The translations under genes were made by a program, and so were the position numbers. Positions 1 to 5,420 of a DNA stretch of 5,420 nucleotides are shown one piece after another. Position 1 is the stretch's first letter. The number at the start of each line of letters is the position of its first letter. The notes beneath the pieces are model-generated. The model did no database searches. It saw only the letters and a list, made by a program, of their open reading frames with translations, and was not told the origin of the DNA. This DNA comes from Methylovirgula sp. (GTDB taxonomy: Bacteria > Pseudomonadota > Alphaproteobacteria > Rhizobiales > Beijerinckiaceae): contig JASHUD010000019.1 of assembly GCA_030040215.1 (NCBI GenBank), positions 1 through 5,420 on the forward strand, given 5' to 3'.

Positions 1-274
1 GGCGCACGGCTTTTTGCCTGATCCCGTAGAGTGGAAGCCAGCCGCTGTGATCGAGCTCCAAAAAGAGTACAAAACCGCTGTCGCCGATGACCGGGGCAAG
101 AAGCCGCTCGAAATCCTCCGGGCGGCGTACCGCGCGGGCATGGTCGAAGACTTCCTGCAGCTTTGAAGTTCCCAGAACGCGGCGCAACGCGGTGCGAACT
201 TCGTCGAACGATCGGCGGCTGTCGAACCGCACCCGCGTGACTTCGTTCACCGACGTTGTCATCGACTCCTTCAT
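1..274 (-). CDS. DUF302-like protein, C-terminus cut by window edge
   Basis: An open frame of 91 codons runs from an ATG at 274 to the left edge without a stop, so the protein is partial at its C-terminus. The start is supported by GGAG eight bases upstream; a second in-frame ATG at 262 is less well spaced. Visible features are an N-terminal 'SFDEV' segment (residues 22-26) followed by a helix-like stretch, 'DFERLL' (54-59) and a hydrophobic strand 'GFVLFLELDHSGWLPLYGI' (67-85). This pattern, with aspartate-histidine and tryptophan after a strand, resembles DUF302 proteins, a small alpha/beta fold of unknown biochemical role. No signal peptide is seen, so it is probably cytoplasmic. It begins 33 bases after the aroC stop on the same strand and is probably co-transcribed with aroC. 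The gene itself looks secure; the family name rests on recalled similarity. Confidence 0.68.
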   Translation of the reverse strand, partial: MKESMTTSVNEVTRVRFDSRRSFDEVRTALRRVLGTSKLQEVFDHARAVRRPEDFERLLAPVIGDSGFVLFLELDHSGWLPLYGIRQKAVR

Positions 275-307
275 GATCTGCGCTCCATCCCGTGTGGCTT
301 CTCACGC

Positions 308-1393
308 CTATCCGATCTGCGCCCGGTGACGCAGGAACTGGTCGGCGAGCACACAGGCGACCATCGCTTCGCCGATCGGCACGGCCCTGATGCCGACGCA
401 AGGATCGTGGCGTCCCTTCGTAGAGATCTCCGTCTCGACACCGGAACGGTCGATCGTCCGGCGCGGCGTCAGAATCGACGAAGTGGGCTTTACCGCGAAA
501 CGCGCCACGATCGGCTGACCGGTCGAAATGCCGCCGAGAATGCCGCCGGCGTGATTGCTGCGAAACGTAGGCCGGCCGTCCGCGCTTGCGCGCATCTCGT
601 CGGCGTTCTCTTCGCCTGACAGCGCCGCGACCGCGAAGCCGTCGCCGATCTCGACGCCTTTCACCGCGTTGATCGACATCAGCGCCGCCGCGAGATCGGC
701 GTCGAGCTTGCCGTAGAGCGGCGTGCCCCAGCCGGCCGGTACGCCCTCTGCGACGATTTCGATCACCGCGCCGATCGAAGAGCCGGCCTTGCGAATCTCG
801 TCGAGCTTGCGCTCGAAGAGGATCGCGGCTTTGGCGTCGGGCGAGAAGAATGGGTTGCGGCGCGTCTCCTCCCAATCCCATTTCGCCCGGTCGATCCAGT
901 CCGCACCGATGGCGACGAGCGCGCCGCGCACGCGGACGCCGGGGATGACTTTGCGGGCGATGGCGCCGGCGGCAACCCGTGTCGCCGTCTCGCGCGCCGA
1001 GGCGCGGCCGCTGCCGCGCCAGTCGCGCAGCCCGTATTTCATCTGGTAAGTGAAGTCGGCGTGCCCGGGCCGGTACTTGTCCTTGATCGCATCGTAGTCC
1101 TTGGAGCGTGCGTCTTCGTTGGCGATCAACAGCGCGATGGGTGTCCCCGTCGTGACTTGCTTGCCGCTCGAATCGCGGAACACGCCGGAGAGAATCTTTA
1201 CCCGATCGGATTCCTGGCGCTGGCTGGTGAACCGCGACTGGCCCGGCCGCCGCTCGTCGAGGAAGCGCTGGATCTCCTCCTCTTCGAGCGGAATCGCGGG
1301 CGGGCAGCCATCGACCACGCAGCCGATCGCCGGCCCGTGGCTTTCGCCGAAGGTCGTTACCCGAAACAGATGGCCGAACGTATTGTGGGACAT
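308..1393 (-). CDS. aroC: Chorismate synthase
   Basis: Converts 5-enolpyruvylshikimate-3-phosphate to chorismate, the last shikimate-pathway step, in the cytoplasm, using reduced FMN as cofactor without net redox change. The 361 residues equal the E. coli length and align end to end from memory. Visible signatures are GESHG (16-20) with the conserved His19, RRPGQSR (48-54) with the nucleotide-contacting arginines, RPGHADFTY (108-116) with the second conserved His111, the GSGRASARETATRVAAGAIA block (127-146), NHAGGILGGISTGQPI (280-295) and the C-terminal GRHDPCVGIRAVPIGEAM block (327-344). The ATG at 1393 is preceded by AGGA four bases upstream. The gene lies 42 bases after the fabI stop and 33 bases before the DUF302-like gene, all in one direction, which suggests co-transcription. 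All key residues are intact and nothing looks broken. Confidence 0.98.
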   Translation of the reverse strand: MSHNTFGHLFRVTTFGESHGPAIGCVVDGCPPAIPLEEEEIQRFLDERRPGQSRFTSQRQESDRVKILSGVFRDSSGKQVTTGTPIALLIANEDARSKDYDAIKDKYRPGHADFTYQMKYGLRDWRGSGRASARETATRVAAGAIARKVIPGVRVRGALVAIGADWIDRAKWDWEETRRNPFFSPDAKAAILFERKLDEIRKAGSSIGAVIEIVAEGVPAGWGTPLYGKLDADLAAALMSINAVKGVEIGDGFAVAALSGEENADEMRASADGRPTFRSNHAGGILGGISTGQPIVARFAVKPTSSILTPRRTIDRSGVETEISTKGRHDPCVGIRAVPIGEAMVACVLADQFLRHRAQIG

Positions 1394-1435
1394 TGGGTCC
1401 TGCCCGCAGCGCCGCCGCCGAGCCAGCGAGAACGC

Positions 1436-2284
1436 TTACTCCTTGGCCAAAGCCGAAAGATCGGGCGCCGCAGGGTTTTTCATGCCGACGATGTGATAGC
1501 CGGCGTCTACATGCAAGATCTCGCCGGTGATGCCGCGCGCCAGCGGCGAAAGAAGGAACGCGGCGCTTTCGCCGACTTCGTCGATCGTGACCGAACGGCG
1601 CAACGGCGCGTTATATTCGTTCCACTTCAGAATATAGCGGAAATCGCCGATGCCGGATGCCGCAAGCGTCTTGATCGGCCCCGCCGAGATCGCATTGACG
1701 CGGATGTTCTTCTCGCCGAGATCGGCGGCGAGATAGCGCACGCTCGCTTCGAGCGCCGCTTTGGCGACGCCCATGACGTTATAATGCGGCATCCACTTCT
1801 CGGCGCCGTAGTAGGTCAGCGTCAACAACGCGCCGCCTTCCGGCATCAGCTTTTCGGCGCGCTGCGCGATCGCGGTGAACGAATAACAGGAGACGAGCAG
1901 CGTATTGGCGAAGTTCTCCGCGGTGGTATCGACGTAGCGCCCCGTCAACTGATCCTTGTCGGAGAAGGCGATGCAATGCACCAAAAAATCGAGTTTGCCC
2001 CAAACCCTTTCGACCTCGCGAAACACGGCGTCGATGGTTGCCACGTCGGTCACGTCGCAATGGCCGACGACATGCGCGTCGAGTTCCTGGGCGAGCGGCC
2101 GGACGCGTTTTTCGAGCGATTCGCCTTGGTAGGTGAAGGCAAGCTGAGCGCCGGCGCCGCGGGCGGCCTTGGCGATGCCCCAGGCAATCGAGCGGTTGTT
2201 GGCGGTGCCCATGACGAGGCCGCGCTTACCGGCCAAGATTCCGGGAACGGCGGCTTCTACGGGCAGGCGTTCCGGCTGGTTCAT
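1436..2284 (-). CDS. fabI: Enoyl-[acyl-carrier-protein] reductase (NADH), FabI type
   Basis: Reduces trans-2-enoyl-ACP in the last step of each type II fatty-acid elongation cycle. It is a short-chain dehydrogenase/reductase superfamily enzyme, normally a soluble tetramer. The 282-residue protein shows the FabI nucleotide-binding loop 'GTANNRSIAWG' (26-36), 'CDVTD' (76-80), 'HCIAFSDKDQL' (103-113), 'LTYYGAEKWMPHYNVMGVAK' (156-175) with Tyr158, catalytic Tyr168 and Lys175 (E. coli Tyr146/Tyr156/Lys163), and 'AISAGPIKTLAASGI' (198-212). The ATG at 2284 was chosen because AGGA sits six bases upstream and the conserved fold begins near residue 17; the frame is open further upstream to 2461, but that extension has no FabI resemblance. 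The protein is about 20 residues longer than E. coli FabI, mostly at the two ends. Ala106 occupies the position of E. coli Gly93. The 180-base gap upstream probably contains its promoter. Confidence 0.96.
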   Translation of the reverse strand: MNQPERLPVEAAVPGILAGKRGLVMGTANNRSIAWGIAKAARGAGAQLAFTYQGESLEKRVRPLAQELDAHVVGHCDVTDVATIDAVFREVERVWGKLDFLVHCIAFSDKDQLTGRYVDTTAENFANTLLVSCYSFTAIAQRAEKLMPEGGALLTLTYYGAEKWMPHYNVMGVAKAALEASVRYLAADLGEKNIRVNAISAGPIKTLAASGIGDFRYILKWNEYNAPLRRSVTIDEVGESAAFLLSPLARGITGEILHVDAGYHIVGMKNPAAPDLSALAKE

Positions 2285-2464
2285 TCTCGATCCTGGGCAA
2301 ACAAGGGCCGGCCGCGCCGGTACTGATCTGCGTTTACCCCGGATTTCATCGCTTGGCCAAGTCCATGTGCGCGAAACCAGCGGTTCCCGCCCCCGATTGC
2401 AGGCGGTGGCCCCATCAATTCGTTCAACAGTTGGTTGCGCTGTCGTGAGGAGCGGCCCCACGGC
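2285..2464. other. 180-base spacer between dnaJ-like and fabI genes
   Basis: The largest gap in the window. It contains no plausible coding frame of its own; the fabI frame stays open through it but without FabI-like sequence. It should hold the fabI promoter, but I see no strong -35/-10 pair; the best on the minus strand is TTGGCC, then 17 bases, then GTAAAC, which is weak. A perfect 10-base palindrome CTTGGCCAAG lies at 2352-2361, overlapping that possible -35. No convincing rho-independent terminator follows the dnaJ-like stop. Confidence 0.45.
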
Positions 2465-3412
2465 CTATGTCAGGTCCTGGCGCGGATTATACGGCTTCTG
2501 CTTCTGCCATTTGCGCGCCAGTTCAAGGAGATCGGGGTCGGTCTCGTCAGGTAGCACGATGCGCAGCGTAACCAGCAGATCGCCTGGCTTGGCGCCGGGC
2601 AGGCCTTTGCCGCGCAGCCGCAATGTACGCCCGCCGTTCGAGCCGGCCGGTACGTTGAGTTCCACCTGCCCATCCAGAGTCGGCACGTTCACTTTGCCGC
2701 CCAATACCGCCTCGTAAAGCGTCACCGGCAGATCGAGGCGAAGGTCGCGCCCGTCGACCCGAAAGTACGGGTGTTTGGCAATCTTGACGGCGACGAGCGC
2801 GTCACCCGGCTCGCCGCCGAACGGACTTGGGAGGCCCTGGCCCTTGAGACGGATCTGCCGTCCGTCCTCGACGCCGGCCGGCACCGTGACTTCGAGCGTG
2901 CGGCCGGTCGGCAACGTCACCCGGCTCTTGCCGCCGTGCACGGCTTCGCGGAGGCTGACGGTGATCTCTGCAGCGACATCCTCGCCGCGCGGCAAGGGCC
3001 GGGTCTGGCCGCTCGCGGCACGCCGCTGGCCTGCCGCGCCGAACAATTCGCTGAAGATGTCGCCCGCGTCGAACCCGCCGCCGCCCGGCGCGCTGCGAAA
3101 TTCGAAATGCTCGAAGCCGCCCGGCCCAGTGCGCCGCGTAAAGCCGCCGGGACCTGCCCCTGCCCCAAAACCCTCGAACCCTTGGAAACGCGGTTTGCCT
3201 TCGGCGTCGATTTCTCCGCGGTCGAACTGGCCGCGCTTCTTCTCGTCGCCGAGGATCTCATAGGCGGCGCTCACCTCGGCGAATTTGTCCTTCGCCTTGG
3301 GGTCCTTGCTCTGGTCGGGATGAAATTTCTTCGCAAGCCTGCGATAGGCCTTTTTGATCTCAGCCGTATCGGCCGATTTCGAAACGCCCAAAACGGTATA
3401 CGGATCGCGCAT
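2465..3412 (-). CDS. Class B J-domain co-chaperone (CbpA/DnaJ-like)
   Basis: A J-domain protein that should stimulate the ATPase of an Hsp70 (DnaK) and deliver client proteins to it. Of 315 residues, 4-66 form the J domain with the essential HPD triad at 31-33. Residues 76-126 form a Gly/Phe-rich linker, and about 144-289 form the two beta-sandwich substrate-binding domains ('GEDVAAEITVSLREAVHGG', 'VPAGVEDGRQIRLKGQGLP', 'LPVTLYEAVLGGKV'). There are no CxxCxGxG zinc-finger repeats and no cysteine at all, so it is class B, like E. coli CbpA, and not canonical DnaJ. The ATG at 3412 starts where J domains normally begin (MRDPYTVLGV), though its ribosome-binding site is weak. A TTG at 3442 would add ten residues but has no Shine-Dalgarno sequence. 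No dnaK, grpE or cbpM gene is in the window. cbpA is not assigned as a symbol because orthology cannot be shown here. Confidence 0.94.
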   Translation of the reverse strand: MRDPYTVLGVSKSADTAEIKKAYRRLAKKFHPDQSKDPKAKDKFAEVSAAYEILGDEKKRGQFDRGEIDAEGKPRFQGFEGFGAGAGPGGFTRRTGPGGFEHFEFRSAPGGGGFDAGDIFSELFGAAGQRRAASGQTRPLPRGEDVAAEITVSLREAVHGGKSRVTLPTGRTLEVTVPAGVEDGRQIRLKGQGLPSPFGGEPGDALVAVKIAKHPYFRVDGRDLRLDLPVTLYEAVLGGKVNVPTLDGQVELNVPAGSNGGRTLRLRGKGLPGAKPGDLLVTLRIVLPDETDPDLLELARKWQKQKPYNPRQDLT

Positions 3413-3508
3413 CGTCGAGCCCAAAGGAACGCCGGCCCGCAACGGCGCAGGCGCAATGTCTCAGCGGGCAACTTGGGGTGCGCGCCGGCCTGCCGCAAGC
3501 CTGCGGAT

Positions 3509-4054
3509 TCAAACCGCCCGTTGGCGCATTCCAAGGCTGCCCGGCACGCCGAGAATGCCGATCGCGATCCGCGCCGCCAGGAGAAGGCCCACGAAGGCCG
3601 CCGCGTTGATCGCCAGAATCCGTAGGACGATCGGCGCGGCGTAGGTCGCAAGATCGGCCGGCGCGGCAACGACGGTGATCAGAAAGAGACCGCCTTCATA
3701 GGCTGCGAATGCCGCCACAAAGGCGGACGCATAGCCGACGATCGGATGCGCCAGGGCGGCACTGCGGTAGGTCCATTCGGCCGCGAAGACCGCGGCGACG
3801 CCGACCAGCGCAAACGCCGCGCCCCATACCAAACCTTGCGCCGGATAATGCAGAAAGGCGAAGCCGACGCATTGGTTGGCAACGACGATCGCGAGCACGA
3901 GAAGCACGGCTTCGCTGCGACGCATCGTCAATGCGCCCAACGCCGCGAAGGCCGCCAGAGGCACGGCGCAGGCGAAGGCGAGGCTCAGGCCAATACTCGC
4001 GCCGATCAGCACCGCGATCCAGGCGAAGCGACGCCAATCAAAGTGAAAATGCAT
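3509..4054 (-). CDS. Small integral membrane protein of unknown function
   Basis: I do not recognise a named family. The 181-residue product is very hydrophobic, with roughly five or six membrane segments: about 10-28, 30-44, 47-67, 72-92, 104-130 and 137-165. The N-terminus is short and rich in His/Phe/Arg (MHFHFDWRRF) and the C-terminus is short and basic (GMRQRAV). Polar or charged residues lie within or beside the predicted segments: Asn60-Gln61 in 'VVANQCVGF', Glu93-Trp94, Glu120 in 'AYEGG', and Arg145 and Asn150. The ATG at 4054 is preferred because GGA lies seven bases upstream; an in-frame ATG at 4078 would add eight residues but has no visible ribosome-binding site. It lies between the surface lipoprotein and the J-domain gene on the same strand. 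A small transporter or membrane-assembly factor is conceivable, but nothing in the sequence decides this. Confidence 0.8.
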   Translation of the reverse strand: MHFHFDWRRFAWIAVLIGASIGLSLAFACAVPLAAFAALGALTMRRSEAVLLVLAIVVANQCVGFAFLHYPAQGLVWGAAFALVGVAAVFAAEWTYRSAALAHPIVGYASAFVAAFAAYEGGLFLITVVAAPADLATYAAPIVLRILAINAAAFVGLLLAARIAIGILGVPGSLGMRQRAV

Positions 4055-4140
4055 TGCTCTTTCCACGGCTCTCTCCATATCGGGGCCGGGCTACAGCGCT
4101 GGCGCGCCGGGATCAATCGCAATGTTTCGAGGAAAGCGCG

Positions 4141-4587
4141 TTAGCTCTTGCCCCACGGCTTCACGTCGGTGATGACCCAATCGCCGGCGCCGTTGGCGCA
4201 GGCCGTGCCCTGCAGCGCGTCGTCGGAATCCTTGTGATCGACCGCGGCGCGAAAGCCGCGGCAGGTTCCGGTATCCGTCGCATAGGCGTCGCCGATGGCG
4301 GCAAATGAACCTTTGGTGCCCGAATCGGGATTGTCCCAGTCCACGGCCGCGCCGCTATTGGCGGATCCGAGCGCGCTATCGAGCGCCACTTTGGCGTGTT
4401 GCCAGTCGGTGCTTTGCAGTCCGGCGATCGGCGGTTTTTCGGGCGTCTTGATCGACGCGGTCTGATCGTCGTCGTCATGCGCGCCAATGAGCGAGCCCAT
4501 GGGCAGCGACACCGAGCAGCCGCCGAGCGCCAAGCCGAGCGAAACGAGTGCGCAAGCCCAAAACCCTTGCGCTTTCTTCCGTGGCAC
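4141..4587 (-). CDS. RT0821/Lpp0805-type surface lipoprotein
   Basis: A predicted 148-residue lipoprotein. The signal peptide has a basic start (MPRKK), a hydrophobic core (about 9-21) and a lipobox Leu21-Gly22-Gly23-Cys24, so Cys24 should be lipidated and become the mature N-terminus. Ser25 at position +2 carries no inner-membrane-retention Asp, which suggests the outer membrane. An acidic run DDDD (39-42 region) and a Pro-containing linker precede a C-terminal domain: 'AAVDWDNPDSGTKGSF' (80-95), 'TGTCRGF' (106-112), 'LQGTACANGAGDWVITDV' (125-142). This W-N-P/C-R/G-x-A-C/G-x-W pattern resembles the RT0821/Lpp0805 surface-protein family, whose role is unknown. Cys109 and Cys130 could form a disulfide. 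The start is GTG at 4587 with AGGA six bases upstream; a TTG at 4608 would add seven residues ahead of the signal peptide and is less likely. It is divergent from pdxH. Confidence 0.88.
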   Translation of the reverse strand: MPRKKAQGFWACALVSLGLALGGCSVSLPMGSLIGAHDDDDQTASIKTPEKPPIAGLQSTDWQHAKVALDSALGSANSGAAVDWDNPDSGTKGSFAAIGDAYATDTGTCRGFRAAVDHKDSDDALQGTACANGAGDWVITDVKPWGKS

Positions 4588-4596
4588 CGCGTTTCC

Positions 4597-4603
4597 TATA
4601 TAA
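4597..4603 (+). promoter_or_regulatory. Candidate -10 element (TATATAA) in the pdxH/lipoprotein divergent spacer
   Basis: TATATAA is the clearest AT-rich patch in an otherwise GC-rich 99-base spacer. Read on the plus strand it could be a -10 box giving a pdxH leader of about 75-80 bases. A -35 candidate 17 bases upstream (TTCTTC, 4574-4579) is a poor match. On the opposite strand the patch adjoins the AGGA Shine-Dalgarno of the lipoprotein gene, so it is too close to serve as that gene's -10. No experimental signal is available, so this is a weak call. Confidence 0.28.
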
Positions 4604-4686
4604 GACAATGTGCAATCCCTGCTGAGCGCCGCTCCACATTCGCTCGCTTTCGACGCATCGACGAGTCTAGGCTGGATGAATTAACC

Positions 4687-5286
4687 GTGAATGACTTCAC
4701 CGCCGCCGACGAGCCCCTCGCGCTCTTTTCGGAATGGCTCGCCGAGGCGGAAAAATCCGAGCCCGACGATGCCAGTGCCATGGCATTGGCTACCACGGAC
4801 ACCGCCGGCATGCCAGACGTCCGCATGGTGCTCCTCAAGGGATTTAATGCGAACGGCTTTGTTTTTTATGGCAATTCGGAGAGCGACAAGGGGCGCGAAC
4901 TGGCCGCCAATCGCAACGCGGCGGCGGTTTTCTACTGGAAATCGCTGCATCGGCAGGTGCGCATCCGCGGTCCCGTCGAGCGCGTCAGTGACGCCGAGGC
5001 CGACGCTTATTTCGCGACCCGGGCGCTGCAGAGCCGGATTGGGGCCTGGGCGAGCCAACAATCGCGGCCGCTCGAAAGCCGTTTGGCGCTGGAAGCGGCG
5101 GTCGCCAAATATGCCGCGAAATTCGCGCTCGGCGCTATTCCGCGCCCGCCCTATTGGATCGGCTACCGCATTCGCACGCTCAGCATCGAATTCTGGTCGC
5201 GCGGAATTTTTCGTCTTCACGACCGGATCCGGTTTTCCCGCGCCGCTCCGCACGGCGAATGGGAGAAGCAACGGCTTTACCCATGA
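4687..5286 (+). CDS. pdxH: Pyridoxine/pyridoxamine 5'-phosphate oxidase
   Basis: An FMN-dependent cytoplasmic enzyme that oxidises pyridoxine 5'-phosphate or pyridoxamine 5'-phosphate to pyridoxal 5'-phosphate, with O2 as acceptor; it is the final or salvage step of vitamin B6 synthesis. With a GTG start at 4687 the protein has 199 residues. Visible FMN and substrate motifs are RMVLLK (46-51), FVFYGN (58-63), Lys68, 'KSLHRQVRIRG' with Gln90, Tyr108 and Arg112 in 'YFATR', 'SRIGAWASQQS' (116-126), and the family signature 'IEFWSRGIFRLHDR' (167-180) containing the active-site Arg176 and His178. The C-terminus 'EWEKQRLYP' is typical. GTG 4687 is the only ATG, GTG or TTG codon near the domain start, with GGA ten bases upstream. 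Residues before it (LDELT) also look homologous to longer relatives, so the exact N-terminus is uncertain. The stop overlaps the Nudix gene start by ATGA. Confidence 0.95.
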   Translation: MNDFTAADEPLALFSEWLAEAEKSEPDDASAMALATTDTAGMPDVRMVLLKGFNANGFVFYGNSESDKGRELAANRNAAAVFYWKSLHRQVRIRGPVERVSDAEADAYFATRALQSRIGAWASQQSRPLESRLALEAAVAKYAAKFALGAIPRPPYWIGYRIRTLSIEFWSRGIFRLHDRIRFSRAAPHGEWEKQRLYP

Positions 5287-5420
5287 TCCCGATGAATCGT
5301 TTCGATCCGCCGCATCCGATCTTAGGGGTCAGCATCGCCGTCTTCCGCGGCGGCCTGGTGTTGATCGCCACGCGCACCAAGCCGCCGTGCGATGGCGTTT
5401 TTTCGCTTCCCGGCGGGCAT
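5283..5420 (+). CDS. Nudix hydrolase, N-terminal part only (cut by window edge)
   Basis: The first 46 codons of a gene that runs off the right edge. Its ATG overlaps the pdxH stop in an ATGA junction, implying translational coupling. A second ATG lies at codon 4. The visible sequence 'HPILGVSIAVFRGGLVLIATR' (11-31) followed by 'GVFSLPGGH' (38-46) is the characteristic lead-in to a Nudix box, the first beta strands and the SLPGG turn that precede the GX5EX7REUXEEXGU catalytic motif. The catalytic motif itself lies beyond the window, so the substrate cannot be inferred and catalytic competence cannot be checked. Nudix enzymes hydrolyse nucleoside diphosphates linked to another moiety, such as ADP-ribose, NADH or oxidised nucleotides. 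Family membership is likely; any narrower name would be a guess. Confidence 0.82.
   Translation, partial: MIPMNRFDPPHPILGVSIAVFRGGLVLIATRTKPPCDGVFSLPGGH

Noticed and set aside
1061..2326. A 421-codon open frame on the plus strand opposite aroC and fabI
   Set aside because: It is antisense to two well-supported genes, has low-complexity Arg/Ala/Gly-rich sequence with no recognisable domain, and is the usual shadow of GC-rich coding DNA.
2425..2433. Short inverted repeat CAAC-A-GTTG between the dnaJ-like gene and fabI
   Set aside because: The arms are only four bases, which is expected by chance.
2285..2461. Possible 59-residue N-terminal extension of FabI
   Set aside because: The sequence is not FabI-like, and the ATG at 2284 has a well-placed AGGA.
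3493..3506. Small hairpin CCGCA-AGCC-TGCGG just after the membrane-protein stop
   Set aside because: A 5-base-pair stem without a following T-tract is not a convincing rho-independent terminator.
2771..3625. A 284-codon open frame on the plus strand opposite the J-domain gene
   Set aside because: It spans the antisense of a clear chaperone gene and part of the membrane-protein gene, with no domain signature; treated as a shadow.
4101..4108. GGCGCGCC palindrome in the lipoprotein/membrane-protein spacer
   Set aside because: An 8-base GC-only palindrome is common by chance in DNA of this composition and has no supporting context.
4396..4686. Possible long N-terminal extension of PdxH (open frame upstream to 4396)
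   Set aside because: It would overlap most of the divergent lipoprotein gene and shows no PdxH-like sequence except the last few residues before GTG 4687.
4681..5271. A 196-codon open frame on the minus strand opposite pdxH
   Set aside because: Antisense to a PdxH with all its signature motifs; its composition is that of a reverse-strand shadow.

Overview
The window carries ordinary chromosomal genes of a GC-rich alphaproteobacterium, most likely of the Hyphomicrobiales (Rhizobiales) group. This is inferred from recalled similarity of the proteins: FabI with an IAFSDK segment, PdxH with an 'FTAADEP' N-terminus, an RT0821/Lpp0805-type lipoprotein, and a DnaJ-like chaperone beside fabI. No genus can be named from the sequence alone. 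I see no mobile element, CRISPR array, tRNA or rRNA.

Layout. Six genes lie on the minus strand, read from high to low coordinates: an RT0821/Lpp0805-type surface lipoprotein (4587-4141), an unrecognised small integral membrane protein (4054-3509), a class B (CbpA-like) DnaJ protein (3412-2465), enoyl-ACP reductase fabI (2284-1436), chorismate synthase aroC (1393-308) and a DUF302-like protein that runs off the left edge (274-1). Two genes lie divergently on the plus strand: pdxH (4687-5286) and a Nudix hydrolase that overlaps it by an ATGA junction and is cut by the right edge (5283-5420). No stretch longer than 300 bases is without a gene. The largest gap is 180 bases, between dnaJ and fabI.

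How the genes fit together. fabI, aroC and the DUF302-like gene are spaced 42 and 33 bases apart and are probably co-transcribed. pdxH and the Nudix gene are translationally coupled. The 99-base divergent spacer (4588-4686) must hold start signals for both directions and contains an AT-rich TATATAA patch. Functions are mixed housekeeping: fatty-acid elongation, aromatic amino-acid/folate precursor synthesis, pyridoxal-phosphate supply, protein folding and an envelope lipoprotein. They form no single pathway.

I found no convincing novel system. The points most worth a second look are the uncharacterised membrane protein, the unclear N-terminus of PdxH, an alanine at the position of E. coli FabI Gly93, and the compact divergent promoter region.
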